64,000 nt of DNA from CAWDVB01 sp963824105 (GCA_963824105.1 CAWGNN010000011.1:372001-436000), one strand, 5' to 3'. Numbered from the stretch's first letter, positions 1 through 8,706 are shown. Numbers and translations are program-made. The notes: generated by a model from the sequence alone, not told the origin.

Positions 1-377
1 TGCGAGACCATGCGTCCGAGCAGCCTGCGCGCGAGCGGCCGTGTCATCGGGAGGACACAGACCAGACCCACGGCGTCGGTGACGAACCCCGGCGTGATGA
101 GCAGCGTCCCGCCGATCAGGATCAGCGCGGCGTCCGCGAGCTCCTTGCCCGGCATTCTCCCAGTGCTGAAGGCACTGACCAGCGCCTCCCAGGCGCGTCG
201 TCCCTCCTTGCGCACGAGCCAGGCTCCCAGGACGGCGTCGGCAACCAGGATGAGGACGGTCCATCCGGCTCCGATCGCCTGACCGAGGCGGACCAGGATC
301 ACGATCTCGATGAAGGGCACGATGAGGATCGCGAGCCCGAACAGGGCCCACGGTCCACGGCTTCGTCCTTGAGGCAT
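1..377 (-). CDS. fxsA: FxsA family membrane protein (3' end cut by window edge)
   Basis: The reverse strand reads from an ATG at 377-375 without a stop to the window edge, giving the first 125 residues of an FxsA-like protein. The hydrophobic segments lie at about residues 10-32, 37-56 and 84-110, and the conserved PGFVTD stretch is at 96-101. FxsA proteins are small inner-membrane proteins; in E. coli the protein relieves F-plasmid exclusion of phage T7, and the role in actinobacteria is unknown. Its neighbour upstream is the ppm1-lnt pair, an association also seen near Rv2051c in M. tuberculosis. The missing part is the cytoplasmic C-terminus. Confidence 0.85.
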   Translation of the reverse strand, partial: MPQGRSRGPWALFGLAILIVPFIEIVILVRLGQAIGAGWTVLILVADAVLGAWLVRKEGRRAWEALVSAFSTGRMPGKELADAALILIGGTLLITPGFVTDAVGLVCVLPMTRPLARRLLGRMVS

Positions 378-411
378 GCCTCTATCGTCCCCAACCGGTC
401 AAGGAGGTGGC

Positions 412-1173
412 TCAGCTCCGCTTGAGCAGGCCCGCAGCAAACCGTTTCAGCTGGCCCCACCGCTCTCCGAGGCCCCAGATCGTGATCAGGCGCAGCGACT
501 CGACAGCGACGTCGGTCGACATCTTGGACTCGCCTCGTTCACGCTCGATGAACTCGATCGGCACCTCACGGACCTTGAGACCGGACCGGATGGTGCGGAG
601 TGTCAGGTCGGTCTGGAAGCAGTACCCCACCGAGCGCACGTCCTCCAACCCGATTGCGCGCAGCGTCGAGGAACGGAACAGCCGGTAGCCAGCCGTGATG
701 TCACGGACCGGGATCCCCAGGGCGATCCGAGCGTAGAGGTTGCCGAAGACGGACAGGAGCTTCCGGAAGAGCGGCCAGTTCACCACCGAGCCACCTGCAA
801 CCCATCTCGAGCCGATCACCAGGTCGGCGCTCTGCAGCCCCTCGAACAGCAGATGCAACTGCTCGGGCTGGTGTGAGCCATCGGCGTCCATCTCTCCCAC
901 GACGTCATAGCCCTGCTCGAGAGCAACGGAGAAGCCGTGCAGGTAGGCGGCACCGAGGCCGGCCTTCTCGGTGCGGTGCACGACACTGATCTGCGAGTCC
1001 GCGGCCGCGAGGCGATCGGCCAGCTCACCGGTCCCGTCCGGGGAGGAGTCGTCCATGATCAAGATGTCGACCGCGGGCTGGGCCGTCCGCAGCCGCGACA
1101 CGATCTGCTCCAGGTTGTCGATCTCGTTGTAGGTCGGGATGACGACCACCGCTCGTTGCGTACCTTCGGTCAC
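412..1173 (-). CDS. ppm1: Polyprenol monophosphomannose synthase (GT2)
   Basis: This 253-residue family-2 glycosyltransferase should transfer mannose from GDP-mannose to polyprenyl phosphate, making the lipid-linked donor used for lipoglycans and protein O-mannosylation on the outer face of the membrane. The nucleotide-binding stretch DDSSPDGT lies at residues 41-48 and the metal-binding DAD at 96-98. There are no obvious membrane spans, so it is the soluble catalytic domain only. The GTG start overlaps the TGA of lnt by four bases (GTGA), so the two are translationally coupled. M. tuberculosis carries the two activities as one fused Ppm1 protein; here they are separate genes, as in several other actinobacteria. 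Confidence 0.9.
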   Translation of the reverse strand: MTEGTQRAVVVIPTYNEIDNLEQIVSRLRTAQPAVDILIMDDSSPDGTGELADRLAAADSQISVVHRTEKAGLGAAYLHGFSVALEQGYDVVGEMDADGSHQPEQLHLLFEGLQSADLVIGSRWVAGGSVVNWPLFRKLLSVFGNLYARIALGIPVRDITAGYRLFRSSTLRAIGLEDVRSVGYCFQTDLTLRTIRSGLKVREVPIEFIERERGESKMSTDVAVESLRLITIWGLGERWGQLKRFAAGLLKRS

Positions 1174-2738
1174 TGTGCTGGGATCCTCCGGCTCTCGGTG
1201 TCAGCGTCGGACTCCGAGTCTGGCTCAGGAACGACGGTTTCGTGGAGCAAACGCGGATGACGCCTCCGGGCGATGATGCCGATCACCACTGCGCCCACTC
1301 CCAATGCCGCGAACAAGCCACGCAGCCACACGCCGAGCTGGACTCCCGGACTGATGCCGGTCAGCTGCGGGATCGAGGCCTGGTAGAGGGCGGTGGTGCG
1401 TACAGGCAACTGCTGCAGGACGCTGCCATCAGGAGCGATGAGACCGGAGATGCCGTTGGTGGCGACCGTTGCGACATACCGACCGGTCTCGATCGCCCGA
1501 AGCCTCGCGATGTCGAACTGCTGCTGGTCCTGTCCGGTCCCCATGTAGGTGGCGTTGTTGGTCTGCACGACGAGGAACTGGGCTCCGCCGTGCACCACGT
1601 CCTGGACGAGGGAGTCGTAGGCAACCTCGAAGCAGATCAGGTCACCGAGCGTGGTGCCCGCCACCGGCATCATCCCTGGTTTGGAGCCAGGCACCATGTC
1701 TCTCGGTATCTGGTCGAGCCGGTGGAAGAGCGGAGCGAGGTACGTGCGCAACGGGATGTACTCCCCGAACGGCACCGGGTGACGCTTTGCGTAGGTCTGT
1801 GAGGGACCGGTCCCTGGCAGCCACAGGATGCCCTCGTTGAGGTCGGTGTTGGGCGTTGGGCCGTTGACCATGGCACCGACCAGGACGGGCGCCCCGATGG
1901 TGTCCACAGCCTTCTGGATCTCGGCGTAGGCGGCCGGGCTCTGGAACGGGTCGATGTCGGTCGAGCTCTCGGGCCACAGGACCAGATCCGGCTGCGTCGC
2001 CTGACCGGCCTTGACCTGCCGGGCCAGATCGATGGTCGCGTAGGCGTGGTTGTCGAGGACGTACTTCTCCTGGGCCACTGTTTCGGCGCCGTTCCCGGGG
2101 ACGTTGCCCTGGACGGCCGCGATCTGGACCGGCGCGTTCGAGGACGCTGCCGGCTGCCACGGGAAGAGGTCGGCAAGCATGACCACGGCGATCACGCCGA
2201 CCGTCTGTGCCAGGCTCTCCCACCGAACGGTCTTCGAGCGCGCGAAGAAGCCCGCGAGGGCGAACCCGAGGACCGCGATTGCGGCCGATGTCACCCCGGT
2301 ACTCCCCCACGACATCAAGTGCTCGAAGGGCGTGTCGATCGAGGCGAACGCAAGCCGTCCCCACGGGAATCCGCCGAACGGGATGACGCTGCGCAGCTCT
2401 TCCCCGAGCACCCAGACCGCCGCGCTGCCCAACGGCCACCAGGCGAACGGCGCCACCAGCCGCAGCCCGAGGCCGACGGCGGCGTAGAACAACGCCTCGA
2501 GCGCCGAGAGGCCGATCCACGCGTCGAACCCGATCCGTTGGATCCACGGCAGGAGGGTCAGCATGAAGCCCATCCCGAAGATGAACCCGAGAAGAACCGA
2601 CTGGCGCAGGGTGACTGTGTGCACAGCCCAGGCCAGGACGATCAGACCGGGGAAAATGAGCCAGAACCAAGCAAATGGCTCGAACCCCAGGGCGACGGCG
2701 ACGCCGGCTAGGGCCACGACAGCGGCACGCTTGACCAA
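1170..2738 (-). CDS. lnt: Apolipoprotein N-acyltransferase
   Basis: A 522-residue membrane enzyme that adds the third acyl chain to the N-terminal cysteine of lipoproteins. The first 200 residues or so are a run of hydrophobic segments, followed by a nitrilase-type (CN hydrolase) domain. The expected catalytic triad is visible: Glu in LWPESS (near 257), Lys in YAKRHP (near 319) and Cys in LICFEVAYDS (near 367). The start is TTG at 2738, chosen because AGGAGGAGC stands directly before it. It is coupled to the mannosyltransferase gene downstream. Its substrates here would include the four predicted lipoproteins of this window. Confidence 0.92.
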   Translation of the reverse strand: MVKRAAVVALAGVAVALGFEPFAWFWLIFPGLIVLAWAVHTVTLRQSVLLGFIFGMGFMLTLLPWIQRIGFDAWIGLSALEALFYAAVGLGLRLVAPFAWWPLGSAAVWVLGEELRSVIPFGGFPWGRLAFASIDTPFEHLMSWGSTGVTSAAIAVLGFALAGFFARSKTVRWESLAQTVGVIAVVMLADLFPWQPAASSNAPVQIAAVQGNVPGNGAETVAQEKYVLDNHAYATIDLARQVKAGQATQPDLVLWPESSTDIDPFQSPAAYAEIQKAVDTIGAPVLVGAMVNGPTPNTDLNEGILWLPGTGPSQTYAKRHPVPFGEYIPLRTYLAPLFHRLDQIPRDMVPGSKPGMMPVAGTTLGDLICFEVAYDSLVQDVVHGGAQFLVVQTNNATYMGTGQDQQQFDIARLRAIETGRYVATVATNGISGLIAPDGSVLQQLPVRTTALYQASIPQLTGISPGVQLGVWLRGLFAALGVGAVVIGIIARRRHPRLLHETVVPEPDSESDADTESRRIPAQ

Positions 2739-3163
2739 AGCTCCTCCTGACTCCCGAGGCGGTGCATGAACGCCTCCCGGACCCGGGCGACAGCCTGGTC
2801 CTGCTGCTCCTAATCTACCGGGAACGCGAAACGAGCCCGCACCCTTCGGACCGACTCCCCGTACACCGGCTGTGTACGGCGAAACCGTTGTCTACTGGGC
2901 ACGGGCTCGTCTCGTGTCATTTCCCGCGACGGCACGGCTTCCACCGAGATGCACCACCAGCGCCCGATACCTGGTCCCCGGCCGGGCCTGGTGGCCACCA
3001 ACGAGCCCCGAGGTTTCGGCCCCTGGACTCCGGTGGGACATGAGTACCCTTCCGAGCCCGCCGGACGGGTGTCAACCCGGCTCTGACCTGCGCCTTTACG
3101 CGTCTTTGCAGGTCATCGGCGTCCTGGCCAAACGTCCCGACTTCAGACTATTTTCCAAGGCCT
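2739..3163. other. Gene-free interval between lnt and the kal terminator
   Basis: No credible coding sequence is seen on either strand: the open frames are short, Arg/Pro-rich and lack ribosome binding sites. It holds a perfect palindrome (2859-2879), a second weaker inverted repeat (TGACCTGC at 3084-3091 with GCAGGTCA at 3108-3115), and on the minus strand a TAGATT hexamer (2812-2817) that could be the -10 of lnt, about 75 bases before its TTG. Confidence 0.6.
2859..2879. promoter_or_regulatory. Perfect 21-bp palindrome, possible operator
   Basis: CCGTACAC-N5-GTGTACGG, with two perfect 8-bp arms. It lies 121 bp upstream of the lnt start and just upstream of the TAGATT hexamer, in the position of a repressor or activator site. 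Size and symmetry resemble TetR/GntR-type operators, but no such regulator is encoded nearby. Confidence 0.5.
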
Positions 3164-3188
3164 CGGCGTGTCGTCGCACGACACGCCG
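3164..3188 (-). terminator. Terminator of the lysine operon
   Basis: A perfect 11-bp stem (CGGCGTGTCGT with ACGACACGCCG) and a 3-nt loop begin four bases after the kal stop codon. There is no U-tract, which is common for terminators in GC-rich actinobacteria. Confidence 0.75.
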
Positions 3189-3192
3189 TTGG

Positions 3193-3579
3193 TCAGGGAA
3201 CGACGACCACACCGCGTGCCGTCGTCGCCACGATCGGCTCGCTGAGGATCGTGGCCGACGAGTCGGAGCCACCCTCGAGACTCCGTCCGACGACCGTCGC
3301 CGTGAAGCTCAACGTGCGTGACCGACGGCCCACTTCGACCAGTTCGGCTACCACCTCGAGGAGATCACCGCCCCTCACCGGCATCTTGAACTGCACATCG
3401 GAGTAGGACGCGAACAGGCCCTCGTCACCGTCGGTGAGCATGCACATCTCGGTCGCGACGTCGCCGAAAAGTGCCAGTGAGTAGGCGCCATCGACGAGGT
3501 TGCCCTTGTAGTGCGCCTCGCCGTACGCCACGTAGCGACGGTGCACCACACGGGTCCCGGGGGTCAGTTGCTCGTTCAT
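3193..3579 (-). CDS. kal: 3-aminobutyryl-CoA ammonia-lyase
   Basis: A 128-residue hotdog-fold protein of the Kal family, which removes ammonia from L-3-aminobutyryl-CoA to give crotonyl-CoA, the last dedicated step of the 3,5-diaminohexanoate lysine pathway. The stretch YGEAHYKGNLVDGA near residue 19 is typical of the family. Its ATG overlaps the kamE stop (ATGA), making it the last gene of a coupled operon that ends in a perfect hairpin. Identification rests on similarity and on context; alone, the fold could be mistaken for a thioesterase. Confidence 0.85.
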   Translation of the reverse strand: MNEQLTPGTRVVHRRYVAYGEAHYKGNLVDGAYSLALFGDVATEMCMLTDGDEGLFASYSDVQFKMPVRGGDLLEVVAELVEVGRRSRTLSFTATVVGRSLEGGSDSSATILSEPIVATTARGVVVVP

Positions 3580-4325
3580 GCCTTGGTCCGTCCTGTCTTC
3601 TTGGATGTCACCGCGGCCACCAGATACGAGGCCACCTCGCCGGGAGTGGTACCGCGCGCGAAGAGCCGGTCAACGCCGAGCTCGGCTGCCATCGACTCGT
3701 CGAACCGCGGCCCGCCGACGACGATCACCGGTAGCTTGTCCGCCGGGTAGGCCTCGCGGAAGGCAGCAGTCATCTCACGGGTGTTGATCAGGTGGGCGTC
3801 GCGCTGCGTCACAACCTGGGAGACCAGGACCGCATCGGCCTTCTGGGCGAGGGCAACCTCCACCAGGTGCGGCACGGTGACCTGGGCGCCCAGATTGACG
3901 ACCTTGATCTCCTGGTAGTACTCCAGGCCCTTCTCCCCCGCGAATCCCTTGATGTTGAGGATGGCGTCAATACCGACGGTGTGGGCGTCGCTGCCGATGC
4001 AGGCGCCCACAACGACCAGGCGGCGGCGCAACGCCTGCTTGATCGCCTGGTTGACCTCCTTGGGCGTGAGCAGTGGGTGGTCACGCTCCAAGACAGCGAC
4101 CTGAGAGGTGTCAACGAGGTGATGCACGCTTCCGTAGACCACGAAGAACGTGAAGTCGGGGCCCATCGCCTTGGCATGCACCACCATGGCCGGCTCGATG
4201 CCCATCTTCTTCGCCAGCTGGATCGCGGCGCCCTCGGCCAGCTTGTCATGGGGCAACGGGAGGGTGAAGGAAACCTGCACCATGCCGTCACCGGTGGTGT
4301 CGCCGTACGGCCTGACGACACTCAT
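3576..4325 (-). CDS. kamE: Lysine 5,6-aminomutase, beta subunit
   Basis: A 249-residue adenosylcobalamin-binding subunit. The B12 motif DAHTVG is at residues 113-118, with His115 as the expected lower cobalt ligand. Lys126 in ILNIKGFAG sits 11 residues further on, the same spacing as His133 and Lys144 of the clostridial enzyme, where the lysine holds PLP in the resting state. With KamD it moves the epsilon-amino group of beta-lysine to carbon 5, giving 3,5-diaminohexanoate. Start and stop both overlap neighbours as ATGA. Confidence 0.93.
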   Translation of the reverse strand: MSVVRPYGDTTGDGMVQVSFTLPLPHDKLAEGAAIQLAKKMGIEPAMVVHAKAMGPDFTFFVVYGSVHHLVDTSQVAVLERDHPLLTPKEVNQAIKQALRRRLVVVGACIGSDAHTVGIDAILNIKGFAGEKGLEYYQEIKVVNLGAQVTVPHLVEVALAQKADAVLVSQVVTQRDAHLINTREMTAAFREAYPADKLPVIVVGGPRFDESMAAELGVDRLFARGTTPGEVASYLVAAVTSKKTGRTKA

Positions 4326-5890
4326 GAGCTCGCCTCCAGAATCTCGCTGGCCGGGTTGACATAGCCCGGCGCCTTCTTCACCACGCCCTCAAGCCCCTTC
4401 CCCGCGGTCTGCGGCCGACGCATCTCACCGAAGGTCCCGTCGGCGATGGCGTCGAGCAGACCCGTCCTGCCTCGGTCATGGATCCCCTCGAGCAGACCTA
4501 CGGCCTCGTCGAGCACCTGGCCGGCGCGACGCCGGATCAGGCCGTTGGGCGCGGGGTGGAAGTCCTCAGCCAGGCCGCCGACTGCGTTGCGGACGTATCG
4601 CACGTTCTGCAGGGCCAAGTCACGATCGCTGATCCACGGGGTCACCACCGCCTCGGTCATCATCCCGACGAGAAGGATCCCCTGGTCAGTGAGCTCCCCC
4701 ACCAGGTTGAAGAAGGCGTCGAGGAGGTAGCCGCGGAAGATGTCACCGGTCATGTGGCGGGTGGGCGGCATCCACTTGAGGGGCGCCCCCGGGAACAGCT
4801 CGCGCGCCAGCAGCGCGTGGGCCAGCTCCAGCCGGAAGCTGTCCGGTATCGCCGGATCGATCTCGAAGGCGTGTCCGAGCCCGAGTTGCCAGGTCTCCAA
4901 GCCGGCCTCACGGGCGAAATACTCGTTGAGGAGCTGAGACACCGTCACGGTGTGGGCGGCTTCCACCGCGTCCGCCGTGGTCAGATAGTTGTCCTCACCC
5001 GTGTTGATGATGATCCCGGCGCGAGCGTGGACCTGGCGGCTGAATCGCTGGTCGACGAAGGTACGGATCGGGTTGATGTCGCGGAAGAGGATCCCGTACA
5101 TCGAGTCGTTGAGCATCATGTCGAGCCGCTCGAGCCCGGCCATCGCGGCCATCTCGGGCATGCACAGCCCGGAGGCGTAGTTGGTGAGCCGGATGTAGCG
5201 CCCGACCTCGGCGCTCACCTCGTCCAACGCGGCCCGCATCAGCCGGAAGTTCTCCTGAGTGGCATAGGTGCCAGCGAAGCCCTCGCGGGTGGCGCCCTCG
5301 GGGACGTAGTCGAGCAGGGACTGCCCGGTGGACCGGATCACCGCGATGATGTCCGCGCCGGCTCGTGCGGCCGCCTGTGCCTGAGGGATGTCCTCGTAGA
5401 TGTCCCCGGTGGCGACGATCAGGTAGATCCACGGCGTCGACGGAGGATCCCCCCACTTGCGCACCAAGCGGTCCCGCTCGGATCGGCGGCGGTCGATCAG
5501 CTTGATGCCCCGGCCCGCAGCCTTGCGAGCCGCGCTCTCGGCGCGCGTTGCGTCCTTGCCGGTGGGCACTGCGAAGTGCACCGCGCCGGTCGCGGCGCGA
5601 CGGGCGAGCTCCTGCAGGTCGTCGATCCCTTCCCGGCGCAGGGCGTCGAAGACCGGCAACGACACTCCGTGCTCGAGCCCACAGTCAGCAGCGACGGCGT
5701 CGACGAGCAGGTTGACCCAGGGGACGCCCTCGGGGTCGGCGCCGGACAGTCCGGCCAGCCTGAGGGTGGCTCGTTCGACCGAGACGGTCGTGTGGGCTTT
5801 CGCGATGGTCACGATCGGGCGACCGACCTGGCGAGCGAGGGTTCTCGCTCGCCGGACGGTCGCTCGGTCGAGGTCCAGCAACCGGGTCAT
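4322..5890 (-). CDS. kamD: Lysine 5,6-aminomutase, alpha subunit
   Basis: A 522-residue TIM-barrel subunit that carries most of the substrate, PLP and cobalamin contacts of the beta-lysine/D-lysine 5,6-aminomutase. A longer frame opens at 5947, but the ATG at 5890 is preferred: it overlaps the amidohydrolase stop as ATGA, and the protein then begins MTRLLDLDRATV, as expected for the family. It overlaps kamE by four bases at its 3' end. Equal amounts of both subunits fit this coupling. Confidence 0.93.
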   Translation of the reverse strand: MTRLLDLDRATVRRARTLARQVGRPIVTIAKAHTTVSVERATLRLAGLSGADPEGVPWVNLLVDAVAADCGLEHGVSLPVFDALRREGIDDLQELARRAATGAVHFAVPTGKDATRAESAARKAAGRGIKLIDRRRSERDRLVRKWGDPPSTPWIYLIVATGDIYEDIPQAQAAARAGADIIAVIRSTGQSLLDYVPEGATREGFAGTYATQENFRLMRAALDEVSAEVGRYIRLTNYASGLCMPEMAAMAGLERLDMMLNDSMYGILFRDINPIRTFVDQRFSRQVHARAGIIINTGEDNYLTTADAVEAAHTVTVSQLLNEYFAREAGLETWQLGLGHAFEIDPAIPDSFRLELAHALLARELFPGAPLKWMPPTRHMTGDIFRGYLLDAFFNLVGELTDQGILLVGMMTEAVVTPWISDRDLALQNVRYVRNAVGGLAEDFHPAPNGLIRRRAGQVLDEAVGLLEGIHDRGRTGLLDAIADGTFGEMRRPQTAGKGLEGVVKKAPGYVNPASEILEASS

Positions 5891-7482
5891 GCCAACTCTC
5901 CGTCTCTGTCGTAGGCGGCCCTTCCGCGCACGAGGGTCGTCGTGCACGTGGGAAGTGGGGAATCCTCGTTGAGGGTGGGCAGCAGGGGAACTCCGGCCCG
6001 AGCATCGGTGGACCAGGAGGCGATCCGCTCGTCCGGCGTCTGCACCTCCAGCGACGACTCGACCTCCCAGACCGCGACGCTCGCGGAAGCGCCCGGAGCG
6101 ATCACACCTCCGTCATCAAGGCCGGCGGCCCGCCAGCCACCCCGGGTGTGGGCGTTGAACGCCGCACGCGCGGTCAGTCTCTGGTCGGGGTTGTGATGCG
6201 ACATGGCAGCTCGCACGGCCGCCCATGGGCCGAACGGTGTCACCGGGCTGTCGGAGCCGAAGGCAAGCGACATCCCGGCGCGGGCCATCGAGGCGAAGGG
6301 GTTGAGCCCGTAGGCCCGCTCACGCCCGAGTCGGCGCTCGTACATGCCATCTGGGTGCCCCCACAGGGCATCGAACATAGGCTGAACGCTGGCCGTGACG
6401 CCGAGTCTCCCGAGCGTGGCGATCTGCTCGGCATCGACCATCTCGACGTGTTCGAGACGATGGCGGGACTGCAGGAGCGCCTGCACACCCACCTCTCGCT
6501 CGGCGGCGAGGAACGCCTCCACCACCGCCGCTGCAGCCGCGTCACCGATGACGTGGAAGCCGGCTTGGAGCCCCGCTCGGGTCGCATCCACGATGTGCGC
6601 GGCCATCTGCACCGGCTCGAGGTAGAGATGGCCACGGGAGTCGGCGTCGGCATAGGGCTGGAGCAGTGCCGCCGTTCGCGAACCGAGGGCACCGTCGGCG
6701 CACAGGTCGCCGGCCACCCCCACGCAGCCGGCCTGGACCGCGCCGGGGATGTCGTCCTGCGCCCCCCAGTACCCGACCGTCTCGGGCAGCACATACTGCT
6801 CGGACAGCTCGCGGATGGCGCCGAAGTCGGACAGGGGCGAGATATGGGGCGCACCCATCTCGTGCACCAGGGCGATCCCCTGGGACGCCGCGTGTCGCAG
6901 TCCCGCGAGCAGGGTCGGGGTCCGGTCCGGAACCAGTGCGAGCAGAGCCTGGCGCACCACGTGGTGGGCGTCCCGCTCAACACGACCATGGGAGTAGCCC
7001 TCGGCGGAGAGGACACTTGGCACCCGGTCGAGAAACGCGCTGGAGACCAGCGCCGAATGGAGATCGACGCGCGACAGGTACGCCGGTTTCCCGGCGACGG
7101 CTCCATCGACCTCCGCCAAGGTCGGGATTCGGGCCTCGGGCCATGAGGTCTCGTCCCAGCCGAACGCCAGGACGACAGGCAGCTCGGTCGAGCGAGCGTG
7201 GTTGGCGACCATCCTCAAAGCCTCGGACAGTGACGGGGCCCCGGACAGATCGATCGCGGCAAGGTCGAGTCCGGTCTGGCCCAGGTGCGCGTGAGAGTCG
7301 ACGAAGGCGGGTGTCACCAGACGACCCTGCAGATCGATCACCGTGGTCGCACCGTCGGCGAAGTTGCTGGATGCGTTGTCATCCCCGACCCACACGACGT
7401 GGTCGTCCTCAATGCAGATCGCGCTGGCATGTGGGTCGGCGGGCGAGTGAACGTACCCCCCGCGCATCAAGAGCCTCGTCAC
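5887..7482 (-). CDS. YtcJ-like metal-dependent amidohydrolase in the lysine operon
   Basis: A 531-residue amidohydrolase-superfamily protein (Amidohydro_3/YtcJ group). The metal-binding HAH is at residues 64-66 in VDSHAHLG, and a later GSDSPVTPFGPW stretch supplies the conserved aspartate. The start is the GTG at 7482, nine bases after a GGCGAGGAG site; an upstream extension would run inside kdd and is rejected. It lies between kdd and kamD and is coupled to kamD by ATGA, so it is made with the lysine enzymes. No step of the known pathway needs it. It might open a lactam formed from a diaminohexanoate, or release lysine from an amide; this is inference only. Confidence 0.8.
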   Translation of the reverse strand: MTRLLMRGGYVHSPADPHASAICIEDDHVVWVGDDNASSNFADGATTVIDLQGRLVTPAFVDSHAHLGQTGLDLAAIDLSGAPSLSEALRMVANHARSTELPVVLAFGWDETSWPEARIPTLAEVDGAVAGKPAYLSRVDLHSALVSSAFLDRVPSVLSAEGYSHGRVERDAHHVVRQALLALVPDRTPTLLAGLRHAASQGIALVHEMGAPHISPLSDFGAIRELSEQYVLPETVGYWGAQDDIPGAVQAGCVGVAGDLCADGALGSRTAALLQPYADADSRGHLYLEPVQMAAHIVDATRAGLQAGFHVIGDAAAAAVVEAFLAAEREVGVQALLQSRHRLEHVEMVDAEQIATLGRLGVTASVQPMFDALWGHPDGMYERRLGRERAYGLNPFASMARAGMSLAFGSDSPVTPFGPWAAVRAAMSHHNPDQRLTARAAFNAHTRGGWRAAGLDDGGVIAPGASASVAVWEVESSLEVQTPDERIASWSTDARAGVPLLPTLNEDSPLPTCTTTLVRGRAAYDRDGELA

Positions 7483-7510
7483 GACGTCATTCTCCTCGCC
7501 CGGGGTTCGC

Positions 7511-8548
7511 TCAGAGCCGCCGGTCGAACAGTGCCCGCACTCCGGGGACCGTACGGACCAGGTCGAGGGCCATCTCAGCGTGACCGGGGGTGTACCCGTT
7601 GCCCACGAGCATCGTGACGTCGGCGGCGAGCCCTTCGGCACCCAGGGCTGCCGCGCTGAACGAGGTGGCCATGGAGAAGAAGATCACCGTCCCGCCGTCG
7701 GCGGTGGCGAGGATGGAGCCTCCTTCGCAGCCCTGGACGTCGACGCAGACCACGGTTACGTCCGCCGGCGCCCCGGTGGCGGACTCCACCGCGGCACGGA
7801 CCGCAAGCGGGTCACGAGCGTCCGCGATCACCACGTGGTCGGCCACGCCGGCTTCCGCCAGGAGATCGGCCTCTGCCTGGGTCGGCACCAGGCCCACGAC
7901 TGCACCGGCCCCGGCCTTGCGGGCGGCAGCCAGGGACAACGAGCCGGACTTCCCCGCACCACCCAGGACCAGCACAGTAGGTCGCTCGTATCGCGAGCAG
8001 ATGCGCTCGGTGAGGGCCGGCGCCCCACAGACGTCGAGAACCGACAGCGCCAGGTCCTCGGGCAGGTCGTCGGGCAGTCGGGCCACGATGGACCGGGCGA
8101 AGACGATCGCATGGCCCTGTGCAGGCACCTGCTCGCTGGCGCCGTCCCACTCGGCGAGGCCGTCGCTGATGACCAGCGGAGTGAGGGTCAAGGACACCAG
8201 CGTGGCGACCCGGTCACCCACCCGCAGTCCCAGCGGGGAGTCCTCCCCCACCGCGTCCACAACCCCGATGAGCATCCCCCCGGACCCGGTTACCGGGTTC
8301 TGCATCTTGCCCCGGCTGGCGACGATCTCGAGCACCTCGTCGCGAACGGAAGCGCCGTCCCCGTCGTGCTTGGTCCACAACTGGCGGAAGGAAGCGGCAT
8401 CGAGATTGAGTCGGCTCAGAGAGATCCGCACCTCGTCCGTGCAGATCTCCGGCGAAGCATCGAGCCGCCAGGCAGCCTGGGGCAAGGCCCCGGCAGGCTC
8501 CAGGACGCGATGCAGACCCAAAGGTGATGATGCGGTGCCCGCATGCAT
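7511..8548 (-). CDS. kdd: L-erythro-3,5-diaminohexanoate dehydrogenase
   Basis: About 345 residues, the size of the fusobacterial Kdd. It should oxidise 3,5-diaminohexanoate with NAD(P) to 3-keto-5-aminohexanoate and ammonia. The N-terminal GroES-like part is followed by a Rossmann fold with VLVLGGAGKSGSLS near residue 195. A TTG at 8557 is also possible, but the ATG at 8548 stands about ten bases from GAAAGGG and is preferred. It is the first gene of the leftward operon, divergent from kamA. Confidence 0.88.
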   Translation of the reverse strand: MHAGTASSPLGLHRVLEPAGALPQAAWRLDASPEICTDEVRISLSRLNLDAASFRQLWTKHDGDGASVRDEVLEIVASRGKMQNPVTGSGGMLIGVVDAVGEDSPLGLRVGDRVATLVSLTLTPLVISDGLAEWDGASEQVPAQGHAIVFARSIVARLPDDLPEDLALSVLDVCGAPALTERICSRYERPTVLVLGGAGKSGSLSLAAARKAGAGAVVGLVPTQAEADLLAEAGVADHVVIADARDPLAVRAAVESATGAPADVTVVCVDVQGCEGGSILATADGGTVIFFSMATSFSAAALGAEGLAADVTMLVGNGYTPGHAEMALDLVRTVPGVRALFDRRL

Positions 8549-8604
8549 AGTCGGCAATCCCTTTCGCGTATTCGTCGTCTCACGTCAAAAACAACGGCGT
8601 GGCG

Positions 8605-8633
8605 TTGGACAAGGCGCAAATGCTGCATCTAAT
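8605..8633 (+). promoter_or_regulatory. Predicted kamA promoter
   Basis: TTGGAC (8605-8610), a 17-bp spacer and TCTAAT (8628-8633) give a good match to a housekeeping promoter. The predicted transcript would start near 8640 and carry a leader of roughly 65 bases. Confidence 0.6.
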
Positions 8634-8651
8634 CTGGCACAAAGGCAGCAT
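8620..8651. promoter_or_regulatory. Inverted repeat flanking the kamA -10 box
   Basis: Perfect 7-bp arms ATGCTGC (8620-8626) and GCAGCAT (8645-8651) bracket the predicted -10 element of kamA in the 158-bp space between kdd and kamA. A bound regulator here could block kamA and affect kdd. Its identity is unknown; the nearest candidate is the Lrp-type gene at 13649. Confidence 0.45.
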
Positions 8652-8706
8652 CGTGAACAAGCGACACCACGAACGACCTGAGATCACGCAGCACGAGGAG
8701 GCCCAG

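Noticed and set aside
2810..3192. Small open frames in the lnt-kal gap
   Set aside because: They are Arg/Pro-rich, have no ribosome binding site and run across the palindrome and terminator.
3193..3579. An acyl-CoA thioesterase call for the hotdog protein
   Set aside because: Sequence details and coupling to kamDE favour 3-aminobutyryl-CoA ammonia-lyase.
5891..5947. A longer start for kamD
   Set aside because: The ATG at 5890 overlaps the amidohydrolase stop and matches the family N-terminus; the longer form adds a basic stretch that lies within the other gene.
7483..7641. A longer start for the amidohydrolase
   Set aside because: The extra residues are in a shadow frame of kdd and look non-coding; GGCGAGGAG supports the GTG at 7482.
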